Of a DNA stretch of 64,000 nucleotides, positions 7,379 to 18,200 are shown piece after piece. The first letter of the stretch is position 1, and the number at the start of each line of letters is the position of its first letter. A program made the translations under genes and the position numbers. The notes under the pieces were generated by a model. The model did no database searches. It was not told the origin of the DNA and was given only the letters and a program-made list of their open reading frames with translations. This stretch comes from Actinomycetes bacterium (lineage in GTDB: Bacteria > Actinomycetota > Coriobacteriia > Anaerosomatales > JAGXFU01). The DNA is taken from NCBI GenBank assembly GCA_024637115.1, contig JAGXFU010000010.1:155079-219078 (forward strand), read 5' to 3'.

Positions 7379-9108
7379 TCGGACTTCTCACAACCTATCT
7401 CAAGCCGTATTGGAAGCAACTCATCTTTGTCATGGTGCTGCTTCTGATTCAGGCGATCGCCAACCTCTATCTGCCTGAGCTGAATGCGGAGATCATCAAC
7501 CAGGGCGTGGCCAAGGGCGATACGGATTTCATCGCGCGTACCGGAGCGCTCATGCTTGGGGTGACGCTTGTGCTCGGAGTCATCTCGATCATCTCCGTGT
7601 ACTGGGGATCGAAGACGGCCATGGCGTTCGGGCGCGACCTGCGTCACGGCCTGTTCCGTCGCGTACAGAGCTTCTCACTTGCTGAGCTCAACGTGTTCGG
7701 CGCACCGTCGCTGATCACGCGCAACACCAACGACGTGCAGCAGGTCCAGATGGTGGTGCTGCTCGCGCTCAACGTGATGATCACCGCGCCGTTCATGGCG
7801 GTCGGTGGCGTGATCATGGCGCTTCGCCAGGACGTACCGCTCACGGGGCTCCTTGCGGTGATCTTGCCGGTTATGGCGATCTTCATCGGCACCGTGCTCA
7901 GGCATGCGCTGCCGCTCTTCAAAGAGATGCAGGTGCGCGTGGACCGCGTGAACCAGGTGATGCGCGAGAAGCTCTCGGGCATCCGTGTCATTCGCGCGTT
8001 CGTGCGCAGCGACTTCGAAGAGGCCCGCTTCGCCGTTGCCAACGAGGAGCTTTACGAAACCGCACTCGCAGTCGCACGTCTGTTCGCGGTCATGATGCCC
8101 GCGCTCATGGCGATCTTCAATCTCTCGCTCGTGGCCGCGATGTGGTTCGGCGGCTTGCGCATTGAGAGTGGCGCCATGCCGATCGGCAACCTCACGGCAT
8201 TCCTGACCTACATCATGCAGATCCTCATGTCGGTGATGATGGCGACGATCATGTTTGTCATGGTCCCGCGCGCAGCTGCTTCGGCCGAGCGCATCAACGA
8301 GGTTCTCGATGTCGAACCCGAGATCAGCGATCCCGAGGTGCCCGCGAAGGAGTCTGAATCCCACGGATTCATCGAGTTCCAGGATGTCGAGTTCCGTTAT
8401 CCCGGTGCCGAGGAGCCCGTGCTCTGTGGCGTCTCATTCAAAGCAGGGCCAGGCCAGACAACTGCGATCGTAGGAAGCACGGGCAGCGGAAAGTCCACGC
8501 TGATCAATCTGATTCCGCGCTTCTACGACGTGACCGGCGGGCGCATTCTCGTTGACGGCGTCGATGTCCGCGAGATGACCCAGGAAAGCCTCTGGCGCAA
8601 GATCGGCTTCATTCCTCAGCAGGCGTTCCTCTTCACGGGGACCGTTGAGAGCAACCTGCGATACGGCAAGGAAGACGCGACCGAAGAAGAGCTCTGGCAT
8701 GCCCTCAAGATCGCGCAGGGCAAGGAGTTCGTCTCCGAGATGTCCGAGGGGCTCGAGGCACCGATCAGCCAGGGCGGCATGAACGTATCCGGCGGTCAGC
8801 GCCAGCGCCTGGCCATTGCTCGCGCTCTCGTGAAACGTCCCGAGATCTACGTGTTCGACGATAGCTTCTCGGCGCTCGACTTTGCCACGGACGCGCGTTT
8901 GCGCACCGCGCTCAAGAGAGACATCACCGGCTCGACCGTGCTCATCGTTGCGCAGCGCGTCAGCACGATCATGCGGGCTGACAATATCGTCGTGCTCGAC
9001 AAGGGCAGAGTCGTGGGCACGGGCACGCACGAGGAACTTCTGCGAACGTGTGAAACGTACCAGGAGATCGTCGAGTCACAACTCACCGAGGAGGAGGCTG
9101 CATCGTGA
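7375..9108 (+). CDS. ABC multidrug exporter half, subunit with degenerate ATPase site
   Basis: 577 residues: a six-helix type IV transmembrane domain (1-310), then a nucleotide-binding domain with Walker A GSTGSGKST (about 366), signature VSGGQ (about 470) and Walker B YVFDDS (about 493). The catalytic glutamate after Walker B is replaced by aspartate, and the switch histidine is replaced by glutamine (VAQRVST). This is the pattern of the non-catalytic subunit in heterodimeric exporters such as TM287/288 and LmrCD. It overlaps both neighbours by four bases. Confidence 0.93.
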   Translation: MIGLLTTYLKPYWKQLIFVMVLLLIQAIANLYLPELNAEIINQGVAKGDTDFIARTGALMLGVTLVLGVISIISVYWGSKTAMAFGRDLRHGLFRRVQSFSLAELNVFGAPSLITRNTNDVQQVQMVVLLALNVMITAPFMAVGGVIMALRQDVPLTGLLAVILPVMAIFIGTVLRHALPLFKEMQVRVDRVNQVMREKLSGIRVIRAFVRSDFEEARFAVANEELYETALAVARLFAVMMPALMAIFNLSLVAAMWFGGLRIESGAMPIGNLTAFLTYIMQILMSVMMATIMFVMVPRAAASAERINEVLDVEPEISDPEVPAKESESHGFIEFQDVEFRYPGAEEPVLCGVSFKAGPGQTTAIVGSTGSGKSTLINLIPRFYDVTGGRILVDGVDVREMTQESLWRKIGFIPQQAFLFTGTVESNLRYGKEDATEEELWHALKIAQGKEFVSEMSEGLEAPISQGGMNVSGGQRQRLAIARALVKRPEIYVFDDSFSALDFATDARLRTALKRDITGSTVLIVAQRVSTIMRADNIVVLDKGRVVGTGTHEELLRTCETYQEIVESQLTEEEAAS

Positions 9109-11087
9109 GCGATCATACGAGCAACACAAAGCCAGCAGCCGGCCCCGGCTCGGGTCGTGGACCCGGAGGACCGGGCATGGGTTTTGGCCGCGGGATGGCT
9201 CCGGCTGCCAAGAGCAAGGACTTCAGGGGATCGCTCAAGCGACTGGCCCGGTATCTGAAGCCGTTCCAGTGGGTGATCGCATTCATCATCGCGCTCGCTG
9301 TGATCAGCGTTTCGTTCAGCATTGTGGGACCAAAGATCCTTGGCGAGGCTACCAATGTGCTATTCGAGGGCGTGATCAGTGCGCAACTTCCCGAGGGCGT
9401 GACACAGGCTCAGGCGGTTGAGGGTCTCAGGGCGCAGGGCCAGGACCAGCTCGCCGAGATGATCTCGAGCATGAATCTGACTCCCGGGCAGGGTGTGGAC
9501 TTCAGCGCCATCAGCACGCTCATGATGTGGCTCATTGGCGTATACGTGCTGAGCGCGCTCTTTGGATGGCTCCAGCAGTACCTCATGGCCGGCGTTGCGC
9601 AGCGTACGGTGTATCGACTTCGCGAAGAGGTCGACCTCAAGCTGGCCAGGTTGCCACTCAAGTACTTCGATGACAACTCGCGCGGCGACACGCTCAGCCG
9701 CGTGACGAACGACATCGACAACATCTCGAACACGCTCTCCCAGAGCGCGACGCAGATCATCACGTCGGTGCTCACGATCGTTGGCGTCCTTGGGATGATG
9801 TTCTGGATCAGCCCGCTTCTCGCCATGATCTCGCTGCTGGTGATTCCCGCGAGCCTTGTGGTCACGATGTTCATCGCCAAACGCTCGCAAAAGCAGTTTG
9901 CTGCGCAGTGGGAAAAGACCGGCACGCTCAATGGGCACATCGAGGAGATGTTCACCGGTCACGGTGTGGTGAAGGTCTTTGGTCACCAGGAAGAAGCAAT
10001 CGAAGTCTTTGATATCGAGAACGAAGGGCTCTACGAAGCGAGTTTCAAGGCACAGTTCATCTCGGGCACGATCATGCCGACATTGAGCTTCCTCAACAAC
10101 ATCAACTACGTAGGAGTCGCGGTTATCGGTGGCCTCCGCGTGGCGAATGGCATGCTCTCGCTTGGTGACGTGCAGGCATTCATCCAGTATTCGCGCCAAT
10201 TCACGCAGCCGATCATTCAGACCGCGAGTATCGCGAACACGCTGCAGTCAACGGTCGCCTCGGCAGAGCGCGTGTTCGAGCTGCTCGATGCTACCGAGGA
10301 GGAGCCCGACACGGCGACCCCGCAGGTGCTCGAGCGCGCTGAGGGCCACGTTGAGTTCCGTAACGTGTCGTTCCGCTACATCGAGGACACGCCGCTGATC
10401 GAGAACCTCGATCTCGAGGCTGAGCCCGGGCAGACCGTGGCGATCGTTGGCCCGACCGGTGCCGGCAAGACCACGCTGGTCAACCTGTTGATGCGGTTCT
10501 ACGAGATCGACGAGGGTGCCATCCTTGTGGACGGCATCGACATTCGAGACATGACGCGAAACAACCTACGCCGCACGTTCGGCATGGTGCTGCAGGATAC
10601 GTGGCTGTTCAAGGGCACGATCCGCGAGAACCTTGCATACGGACGTGAAGATGCAACACCCGAACAGATCGACCATGCGGCGACCATGGCGCACGTCGAT
10701 CACTTCGTGCGCACACTGCCGGATGGCTACGATACCGAGCTCAACGATGAGAGCTCGAACATCTCGCAGGGCCAGCGTCAGTTGCTGACCATCGCCCGGG
10801 CGTTCCTCGCCGATCCGCGTATCCTCATCCTCGACGAGGCCACGAGCTCGGTCGACACACGTACCGAGGCGCTGATCCAGAAGGCCATGACAGAGCTCAT
10901 GAAGAACCGCACGAGCTTCGTGATCGCGCACAGGCTCTCAACGATTCGCGATGCCGACACGATCCTTGTCATGAACGACGGCCAGATCATCGAGAGCGGG
11001 AATCATACCGACCTCATGGCCGCAGGCGGCTTCTACTGCGACCTGTACAACAGTCAGTTCACCGCTCCGCTCGACGAAGCGGTGTAG
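9105..11087 (+). CDS. ABC multidrug exporter half, catalytic subunit
   Basis: 660 residues, the partner of the preceding gene. It has a glycine-rich N-terminal extension (about residues 8-30), a six-helix transmembrane domain, Walker A GPTGAGKTT (about 448), an altered signature ISQGQ (about 552), a complete Walker B with glutamate LILDEATS, and the switch histidine in IAHRLST. The altered signature completes the degenerate site of the partner, as expected in a heterodimer. An extracellular insert between helices 1 and 2 (about 80-140) makes it longer than usual. GTG start coupled through GTGA. Confidence 0.93.
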   Translation: MSDHTSNTKPAAGPGSGRGPGGPGMGFGRGMAPAAKSKDFRGSLKRLARYLKPFQWVIAFIIALAVISVSFSIVGPKILGEATNVLFEGVISAQLPEGVTQAQAVEGLRAQGQDQLAEMISSMNLTPGQGVDFSAISTLMMWLIGVYVLSALFGWLQQYLMAGVAQRTVYRLREEVDLKLARLPLKYFDDNSRGDTLSRVTNDIDNISNTLSQSATQIITSVLTIVGVLGMMFWISPLLAMISLLVIPASLVVTMFIAKRSQKQFAAQWEKTGTLNGHIEEMFTGHGVVKVFGHQEEAIEVFDIENEGLYEASFKAQFISGTIMPTLSFLNNINYVGVAVIGGLRVANGMLSLGDVQAFIQYSRQFTQPIIQTASIANTLQSTVASAERVFELLDATEEEPDTATPQVLERAEGHVEFRNVSFRYIEDTPLIENLDLEAEPGQTVAIVGPTGAGKTTLVNLLMRFYEIDEGAILVDGIDIRDMTRNNLRRTFGMVLQDTWLFKGTIRENLAYGREDATPEQIDHAATMAHVDHFVRTLPDGYDTELNDESSNISQGQRQLLTIARAFLADPRILILDEATSSVDTRTEALIQKAMTELMKNRTSFVIAHRLSTIRDADTILVMNDGQIIESGNHTDLMAAGGFYCDLYNSQFTAPLDEAV

Positions 11088-11089
11088 TG

Positions 11090-11130
11090 CAATCGCAAAC
11101 AGGGCGCTGGGTGCGCTGCGCTTGCGGTTG
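11090..11130 (+). terminator. Hairpin after the exporter operon
   Basis: CAATCGCAA (11090-11098) pairs with TTGCGGTTG (11122-11130) with one mismatch, with further GC pairing inside. There is no T-run, so it may be a weak or factor-dependent terminator. Confidence 0.35.
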
Positions 11131-11143
11131 TGACCGATGATTC

Positions 11144-11162
11144 GTAGGATAGGTTGACCTAC
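11144..11162 (+). promoter_or_regulatory. Possible operator before the TetR gene
   Basis: Inverted repeat GTAGG-N9-CCTAC, 20 bases before the GTG start. The arms are short, so the call is tentative. Confidence 0.3.
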
Positions 11163-11182
11163 AGAATGGAGATTCGGTTCTC

Positions 11183-11767
11183 GTGACGAACGCAACTGCA
11201 GATACCGGCACGGTCCGTGACCGAATCCTTGCCTCGGCCCAACACCTCTTTGTGGACAAGGGCTTTCACAACACGTCCATTCCCGACATCGTCTCAGCCT
11301 CGGGCACGAGTATTGGTGCTGTTTACCACCACTTCACGAGCAAAGATGAGCTTGCGCACGTGCTGCACAGGCAACTCGTGGATCAATTCGTGGTGCTCTC
11401 CGCCACAGAGGTACTCGCGTTCCCCGATGCACAGTCGCGAGTGCGCGGCTATGTGTCGATGCTCTTTCGTCTCACTGAAGAAGATCCGTACTTTGTCTCC
11501 TACCTGATCTTTGCTAGGCCCAGCAGCGTGGTCGAGGACAACCTGACCGTGTGTTCGCGAGAGGGTCTCGAGGTCACCCGGCACATTATCGTTGACGGGC
11601 AGCGCGCAGGGGAGGTGCGCGATCTTGATGCTCGCGTGCTCTGCGGAGTGATATCGGGAGCGATTATGCGTCTGATCGACCTCCGGCTTGATGGGGTCAT
11701 TACCGAGCCGCTCACCGGCATGGTAGATGATACAGCCGCTGCCATCTGGGCCAGCATCAGCGCCTGA
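11183..11767 (+). CDS. TetR-family regulator
   Basis: 194 residues with an N-terminal helix-turn-helix (RDRILASAQHLFVDKGF, then recognition segment GTSIGAVYHHFTSKDEL) and an all-helical ligand domain. GTG start. It lies between the exporter operon and the FAD dehydrogenase, both on the same strand. Possible binding sites are seen before its own gene (GTAGG-N9-CCTAC) and before the dehydrogenase, so it may control the latter. The ligand is unknown. Confidence 0.9.
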   Translation: MTNATADTGTVRDRILASAQHLFVDKGFHNTSIPDIVSASGTSIGAVYHHFTSKDELAHVLHRQLVDQFVVLSATEVLAFPDAQSRVRGYVSMLFRLTEEDPYFVSYLIFARPSSVVEDNLTVCSREGLEVTRHIIVDGQRAGEVRDLDARVLCGVISGAIMRLIDLRLDGVITEPLTGMVDDTAAAIWASISA

Positions 11768-11841
11768 ACTGCACTTTCCTCCGAGTTCCTGAAGAACCCT
11801 TGCGCTATCGCTGTCAGAACGACTATTCTTTCTGTATGACA

Positions 11842-11857
11842 GAACGAACATTCGGTC
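11842..11857 (+). promoter_or_regulatory. Possible TetR operator before the FAD dehydrogenase
   Basis: GAACGAACATTCGGTC is an imperfect palindrome (six of eight positions pair). The block CAGAACGA is also repeated directly at 11815 and 11840. It lies about 40 bases before the start at 11894 and is a likely site for the adjacent TetR protein. Confidence 0.4.
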
Positions 11858-11893
11858 GGAACAGGTCGTCGGTGCGAGCGGAAGGAATGAGCC

Positions 11894-14569
11894 ATGTTGA
11901 GCGAGATCAAGGAACTGTTTGGTGAACGGGCGAGCGATGATGCCTTGCGGCGATTCGTGTACGGACACGACATGGGCGCGCTCCCCGATGCGATAGGCCG
12001 CTTCATTGACAACGTCCCTTCGCTCGTGGTCCAGCCACTCACCGAGGCCGAAGTCGTTGCCCTCGTGAACAGCGCTCGGGCATCCAAGACGCCGCTGGTT
12101 CCCCGCGGCGGCGCAACTGCCGGATTTGGCGGAGCCGTGCCAGCCAAGAGCGGTATCGTGCTGGATTTCGTGCGCATGGCGGCAGTGACATCGACCGACA
12201 AAGCGAACCTGAGCGTCACTGTCGAGCCGGGCGTCGTCTTTGCGGATCTGGAGAAGCAGTTGAGAAGCCAGGGGCTCCGACTTCCCCTCTATCCCACAAG
12301 CGCGCTCTCAGCGACCGTGGGTGGCTGGGTCGCACAGGGCGGAGCGGGAATCGGGAGCCGTGCAGAGGGTGACCTGCTCGACAGCATCATCTCGGTGCGA
12401 ATCGTTCTTGGTACCGGCGAGGTGCGCGAACTCAGCAATGGGGACCTTCGACTCTGTTACGCCATGGAGGGAATCACGGGCATCATCACGAGTGTCACTC
12501 TTGCCGTGCTTCCTGCAGCCGAGCTCACGCCCAAGCTGTACGCGTTCTCCTCGGCATCGTCGGCACAGGGCTTTGTAGATTCCACCGCTGATCTCGATGT
12601 CTGGCACCTCAACGTGCAGCCGCCGCACTTCGTTGCGCTCAAGAACCGTGCTACAGGGGAGCACCTTCCCGAGGAGTGGCTTGTGTTCGCTGCGTTCGTT
12701 GAGTCAGCGGACACCGCTGCAGGCCTTAAAGAGCGAGCCGCTGCTGCAGGTGGACGTGCGCTCTCTGCCCACGACGCAGAGCATGAGTGGGGCGAGCGCT
12801 TCTATCCGCTGCGCGGCAAGAAGTTCGGCCCTTCGATCGTGGCGACCGATGTCGTGATTCCCGCGGACAAACTCACCGAGTTCGCGAAGAAGATCGCCAA
12901 CAAGTTCGGTGATGAACTCATCTATGAGGCGACTGCGGTGGGCGTCAACGAGTACGCCATCATCGGCTTCATGCTTGCCGATGAGCGAAAGCTTAGCTTC
13001 ACCGTGCTCTTCTCCAACTCGCTTGCCGTCAACGAGATCGCTAAGAAGGTCGGTGGACGTGCCTTTGCAAGCGGCATGTATCTCACGCCAGAGTCAGAGG
13101 CGATCTTTGGGAAGGCGCTCCTTGAGCAGGTTGTGGCGTTCAAGCGCGAAACGGATCCGGCGGGCATCCTCAACCCCGGCAAGGTGCTGCCGATCAAGTA
13201 CGACCCGACCTCTCCGGTCAAGTTGATTGCGCGTGCCGTGGGTTCAGCCCGTGGCGTCTCGGGTATCGGTGGGGCGCTGGGCAAGGTCATGAACGGCAAT
13301 GGCAACAGCGCCAAGAAGATCTCTGATCTGCCCAACCACATGGAGGACGGTGCGTTCGCCTGCGCGAGCTGCGGTTTCTGTCGCGGCGTGTGTACGGTGT
13401 TTGCGCCAGACCCCTGGGAGGACAACTCGCCGCGTGGTAAGTGGTACATGCTCAAGGAGTATGCCAAGGGCAACCTGGAATTCGATCAGGCAATGGCCAC
13501 CAAGATCAACCTCTGCACGACCTGCAAGCGCTGCGACACCGTGTGCGAGGTGTCGCTTCACATGGCGCACGAGTTCATGGGCGTGAAGCCCTACCTGCTC
13601 GATGCGAAGGAGTTCGAGAACACCGGCCTCTCTGATGTGCGCGCTAACGTGCTCACGACCGGCAACTTCTGGGGCGCGCCGAGCGAGGGCACCGAGTGGC
13701 GGACAGACGATATGCGCTTCTCAAGCGACAGCGGTGTTGGCTACTGGCCGGGATGCTGGTCGAGCGTAGTGACCAAGAACGCACCGCAGAACGCTGTTCA
13801 CCTAATGAACGCCGCAGGCGTCGAACCCGTGTACCTGGGCGATAAAGAGGTATGCTGCGGCCTTTACCATGCCCTTGGCGGATATGCCGAGGATTTCGCC
13901 AAGCGTGTCGCCGACAACCTCACCCTCATGAATGAGCGGGGCATCAAGACGATCATCACCTCGTGCCCCGGCTGTTTTGCAACGTTCACCGAGAACTACA
14001 AGAGCGTTGCACAGGAACTCGGGATCCCGTGCGACATCGAGTTCAAGCACGTGGTCGTCTACCTGAGCGAGCTGGTGGAGCAAGGCAAGCTCTCGTTCCC
14101 TGAGGCCCAGCCTGTGTCGGTCACCTACCACGACTCGTGTCATCTCGGTCGCTGGTTTGGTAAGTACGAGGAGCCACGCACCGTGCTCAATGCGATGCCC
14201 GGACTCGAACTGAGGGAAATGGATCACAGCAAGGAAGATGCTCAGTGCTGCGGGCTGGTGGGAGCGTTCTATCATCTCCCCACAGTCGAGCACTCTGCCG
14301 TTACCCGCGTGACAGAGGCGGAGTCGACCGGTGCAGAGTACCTTGTGACCAACTGCGCGGGCTGTGCATCGCAGTTCAACGCGGCAACGAACGCGATGGG
14401 CACGGCTATCAAGCAGAAGGATCTGACCGACCTGGCCGCCGAGGCACTTGGCTACGAGGTCTACGATCCAACCGACGCCATCGCCGGTGCCATGCAGGGT
14501 GCGGTACAGATGCTCACAGGATCAATCACTGCTCCACGCAAATGCGAGATGTGCGGGGCGTGCGAGTAG
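11894..14569 (+). CDS. FAD-linked oxidase fused to an Fe-S/CCG reductase module (D-lactate/glycolate dehydrogenase type)
   Basis: 891 residues. The N-terminal PCMH FAD domain (about 30-220, with PRGGATAGFGG) and the oxidase C-terminal domain resemble GlcD and D-lactate dehydrogenase. These are followed by two 4Fe-4S motifs (CASCGFCRGVC near 489, CTTCKRCDTVC near 540) and two CCG domains (CCGLYHALGG with CPGC; CCGLVGAF with NCAGC) as in GlpC, GlcF and HdrB. The end has an extra CEMCGACE motif. The fusion suggests oxidation of a 2-hydroxy acid with electrons passed through Fe-S centres to a quinone or other carrier. GGAAGG precedes the ATG. Confidence 0.92.
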   Translation: MLSEIKELFGERASDDALRRFVYGHDMGALPDAIGRFIDNVPSLVVQPLTEAEVVALVNSARASKTPLVPRGGATAGFGGAVPAKSGIVLDFVRMAAVTSTDKANLSVTVEPGVVFADLEKQLRSQGLRLPLYPTSALSATVGGWVAQGGAGIGSRAEGDLLDSIISVRIVLGTGEVRELSNGDLRLCYAMEGITGIITSVTLAVLPAAELTPKLYAFSSASSAQGFVDSTADLDVWHLNVQPPHFVALKNRATGEHLPEEWLVFAAFVESADTAAGLKERAAAAGGRALSAHDAEHEWGERFYPLRGKKFGPSIVATDVVIPADKLTEFAKKIANKFGDELIYEATAVGVNEYAIIGFMLADERKLSFTVLFSNSLAVNEIAKKVGGRAFASGMYLTPESEAIFGKALLEQVVAFKRETDPAGILNPGKVLPIKYDPTSPVKLIARAVGSARGVSGIGGALGKVMNGNGNSAKKISDLPNHMEDGAFACASCGFCRGVCTVFAPDPWEDNSPRGKWYMLKEYAKGNLEFDQAMATKINLCTTCKRCDTVCEVSLHMAHEFMGVKPYLLDAKEFENTGLSDVRANVLTTGNFWGAPSEGTEWRTDDMRFSSDSGVGYWPGCWSSVVTKNAPQNAVHLMNAAGVEPVYLGDKEVCCGLYHALGGYAEDFAKRVADNLTLMNERGIKTIITSCPGCFATFTENYKSVAQELGIPCDIEFKHVVVYLSELVEQGKLSFPEAQPVSVTYHDSCHLGRWFGKYEEPRTVLNAMPGLELREMDHSKEDAQCCGLVGAFYHLPTVEHSAVTRVTEAESTGAEYLVTNCAGCASQFNAATNAMGTAIKQKDLTDLAAEALGYEVYDPTDAIAGAMQGAVQMLTGSITAPRKCEMCGACE

Positions 14570-14593
14570 CTCGGCCATTGGTGTAGCACGCAG

Positions 14594-14629
14594 CAGAGCG
14601 CTCGCGGGGGGTAGTCTGCGAGCGCTCTG
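14594..14629 (+). terminator. Terminator-like hairpin after the dehydrogenase
   Basis: Perfect 12-base arms CAGAGCGCTCGC (14594-14605) and GCGAGCGCTCTG (14618-14629) with a 12-base loop, 25 bases after the stop. No T-run follows. The converging VOC gene lies beyond, so it may serve both strands. Confidence 0.55.
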
Positions 14630-14665
14630 TGCGTTCATGCTCTCGACGTAGGCGCGCCGATCGGT

Positions 14666-15067
14666 CTAGTGGTGCAGCCGTGTGAGCGAAATGATATTGC
14701 CTTCACTGTCTGTGAACCAGGCGGAATCACCGTTGGGTAGGGATGCGACTCCATGCACGGTTTTGAGTTCCGGCATGTCGTATTCAGCGAACCTCACGCC
14801 GTGGTGGCGCATTTCAGTCATGGCCGCCGACAGGTCATCGACCATGAGCACCGCCGCAGTATGCGTCGCTTTGGTGCGTTCGCGTTCGTAGACCAGAATG
14901 CGGGTATCATGCCCCGCATGGATCATGAACTGGTGGCCCTCTGGCATATCCTCTACCTCGAAACCGAGCGTATCGTGGTAGAACTTTCGGGCTCTCGCGA
15001 GATCCTCGGCCGGCAGGACCGGGAAGGCCGACGCGGTGCTGACACGCGTCTTTGTCTCTGGCGTCAT
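14666..15067 (-). CDS. VOC-family (glyoxalase/bleomycin-resistance fold) protein
   Basis: 133 residues with paired beta-alpha-beta-beta-beta units: AFPVLPAEDLARARKFYHDTLGF at the start and a late DSAWFTDSEGNIISL segment typical of this fold. The start is fixed by AAGGAGGTG nine bases before the ATG at 15067. Family members bind a metal and small ligands such as methylglyoxal adducts or antibiotics. The role here is unknown. Confidence 0.9.
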   Translation of the reverse strand: MTPETKTRVSTASAFPVLPAEDLARARKFYHDTLGFEVEDMPEGHQFMIHAGHDTRILVYERERTKATHTAAVLMVDDLSAAMTEMRHHGVRFAEYDMPELKTVHGVASLPNGDSAWFTDSEGNIISLTRLHH

Positions 15068-15218
15068 CGTGAACACCTCCTTCACTCGACCTCCCGTTTG
15101 TTCCATCATGTGCCCGACGCGAAACACCTGCAGGTGAGCGTGCGGTCTTGCGGTGGTCGTGGAGTGCCCCTATGCTGTATGAACTACACTTAACATCTGC
15201 GTCAGCCGGGGAAATCGC

Positions 15219-18200
15219 GTGTCGGAATATCTTCTCTTTATCCGACAATGCCGTCGTCTGGTCCTCCGATCGGGCCACACGCTTCTATTCGTATGTGTCA
15301 TTTCGGCGCTTGCCGCGCTCCCCAATGTTGCTTATGCGGTATCGCCACACCTTGGTGGCGGAGGGAGCGATACCTGTAGCACCTGCCACGTACCGCATCA
15401 GGCAGCTACCACGCGGAGCATACTGGGCGGTGTTGACGATCCGAGTGGCGAGGTACCGCTCTGCCTGTCGTGCCACGACGGTAGTGGGGCTTCCTCGGAT
15501 ATCGAGGACGGTCCGGACTCGTTCGGTCTGTCGAGCGGGCACGTGTTGGAAGATGTCGACGATCCGTTATCCATGGATCTCACCAACGCATGTTCGGGCT
15601 GTCACTCACCCCATGGCGATCCCGCTCTCAAGCCCAAACTACCTGGTTCCTCGGTCAATTCCGTGACCGCTCTGACCGCTGACAACGAGTGGTGTTTCGC
15701 CTGTCACAATGACGCCCAGGACTGGTACGCCAAGAAGGGCTCGTATCCCGCGCTCGAATCACCCTCGCTTGATGCCTCGGGCTATCCGGTAGCCGGAGTG
15801 TTCGCGGGACGCTCGGTATATGTCGACCCTGCCGCCAATGCCCACGTGTCGATTCCCGCCTCAGGGAGCATCCGTGAGACCGGCGACTGCCTGTACTGCC
15901 ACAACGCGCATGGCTCGGCAAGTAGCTACGACTCCCTCGTTGCGACATTTGCGCCGTCCACACCTTCGAGCGCTGCCCAAGATCGTGCTACCGGGGCCTA
16001 TGCCGCCCTCTGCCTTGGTTGTCATGATGGCGGCTCGTGGGAGACCTCGGGAGCGGCAAACGTCAAACAGTATGTGACGCAGGGTGCCGCCGATGAGGGC
16101 TGGAATGCCACAGGCGGTCACCGCATCAAGAGCGCTGGTGGCAAGCTGCCCGTCAACGCTCCGCTGCCCTGCTACGACTGCCACAATCCGCATGGCTCCA
16201 ACCGAGGAAACACGACGCTCCTCTCCGATGCGCTCGGCGGGAGTCTGGATACGAGTTCGACCCCCGAAGGCGTTCGGCAGTTTTGCCTGAGCTGCCACGT
16301 CACATCCGACGTACTCGGCTGGGACAGCGCGGGCGGGACCTACGCCGCAGTCTCATCGACTGCAACCGTTGAGGGGCTGCTCCGAAATGGGGGAGCATCC
16401 GGTTCCGGTCCTGATGGTGGATACAACTGGCTTCGGCTAAAGCCCCTGCCGGGACACCAGGGCGTGGATGTGGCGGAGAGCTGCTATGACTGCCACGGAA
16501 ACGACTATGCCGATGAGACTTCAAAGAACGTGCATGCGCCGGGTCTCTACAACGCGGAGCAGCATACGCCCGGTGGGCCGTGCGTGACGTCGGGCTGTCA
16601 CGCCGCCGACGCGAACACGATCCACGCAGCAGGACCCCGCTGCACCGCGTGTCATGCGATAGATGTCACCCCGTCACTCGTGTGCGCGGAGTGCCATGTT
16701 GGCGATCAGCATCCAAGTGCGAACCACGTGAACAGCACGCTGTGCTACGGGTGCCATGCCGAGGAAAACCTCATGTCGGTTCACGGCGACGACTGCTCGA
16801 CATGCCATCCGGCACCCGCCGAGGGCATGACATATGCCGGAGGTTGTAGTCAGACTGGCTGCCACGCGAGCGCGCATCCCGACCCGTGGCCAACGGCGAC
16901 CTATCAGCAGGGCCACTCGCAGATCGGGTGGGGGCACTCGAACTACGGAAGCGACTGCTGGGAGTGCCACGAGGTCAACTCCTGGGAGGGAACCTCGTGC
17001 ACCACGCCCTTCTGCCATCCGCACGTGTACGAGAAGGTTGCGCCCACCACGACCTCGGATGCAGCAGGACCATATGTGGGGGGTGCTGTGATCCTCCTGA
17101 CAGCGACCGACGCTGGTGGGTACTGGGGTGGGCCTGATCCCCAATGGTTCATCTCCGGAGTCCGTCAGACGTACTTCCAGGTCAACGGTGGTGAATTGCA
17201 GACGGGGACAACGGTCATTGTCACTCCGCCGTCGACGGGCACAGCGGTCAACACGATCGAGTTCTGGTCAACCGACAACAACTACAACACTGAGGCTCAC
17301 AACATCATCAAGGTAGCAACGATGGCTGTAGACGGCGGCGACAAAGACCCGCCAATGGGCACCATGTCGGTCAACGCAGACGCTATATACTCGGGGGTGA
17401 CCGCTGTGACCGTTGGCTCGGCGGTGACCGACCCGGGATCCGGTGTGTGGCTGATGCGCCTCGATCCGGGAACCGGCTTCTACGGGTCATGGACCACCTA
17501 CGCAACCTCTCGGGCGGCCACATTGGCCTCCGGTGATGGCGTTAAGACAGTGCGAGCACAGTACATGGATGGCGGAGGGAACGTACTTACCTTCTCGGAT
17601 TCGATCGTGCTTGACTCAACACCTCCAAGCGGAAGTGTGGTCGTGAACGGTGGTGCTGCGGACACCGCTGTCACTGGCGTGACGTTGAATTCCTCGGTTT
17701 CCGATGTCTCTTCTTCGGTATCTCAGATGCGGTTCAGCAACAACAACATCACATGGAGCTCGTGGGAGGCCTATTCCTCCACCAAGAGCTGGACGCTTAC
17801 TGCGGGCAACGCGGTGAAGACCGTTTACGCTCAGTATCGCGATGTCGTTGGTAACACGAGCGTTACCTACTCCGACACCATTCTCCTGTATGACGGAGTC
17901 GATCTGATCCCTCCAACGGGCTCGGTGACGGTCAACTGGTCTGCACCCTATGCAACGAGCACTGCTGTGACTCTGCAGTCTTCTGCAACAGACACCGGTG
18001 GCTCGGGGCTCTCTCAGATGCGGTTCAGCAACGACAACTCCACCTGGAGCAGCTGGGAGACGTACGCAACCACAAAGAGCTGGACCCTGACGTCGGGTAA
18101 CGGAGCCAAAGCCGTGTATGCACAGTACCGCGACGGCACCGGAAACAGTAGCGCGACGTATGTGGACACAATCACTCTCGACGCTGCGGCGCCCACCGGC

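Noticed and set aside
9360..10199. 279-codon minus-strand frame opposite the second ABC subunit
   Set aside because: Histidine/arginine/glutamate-rich shadow of the coding strand.
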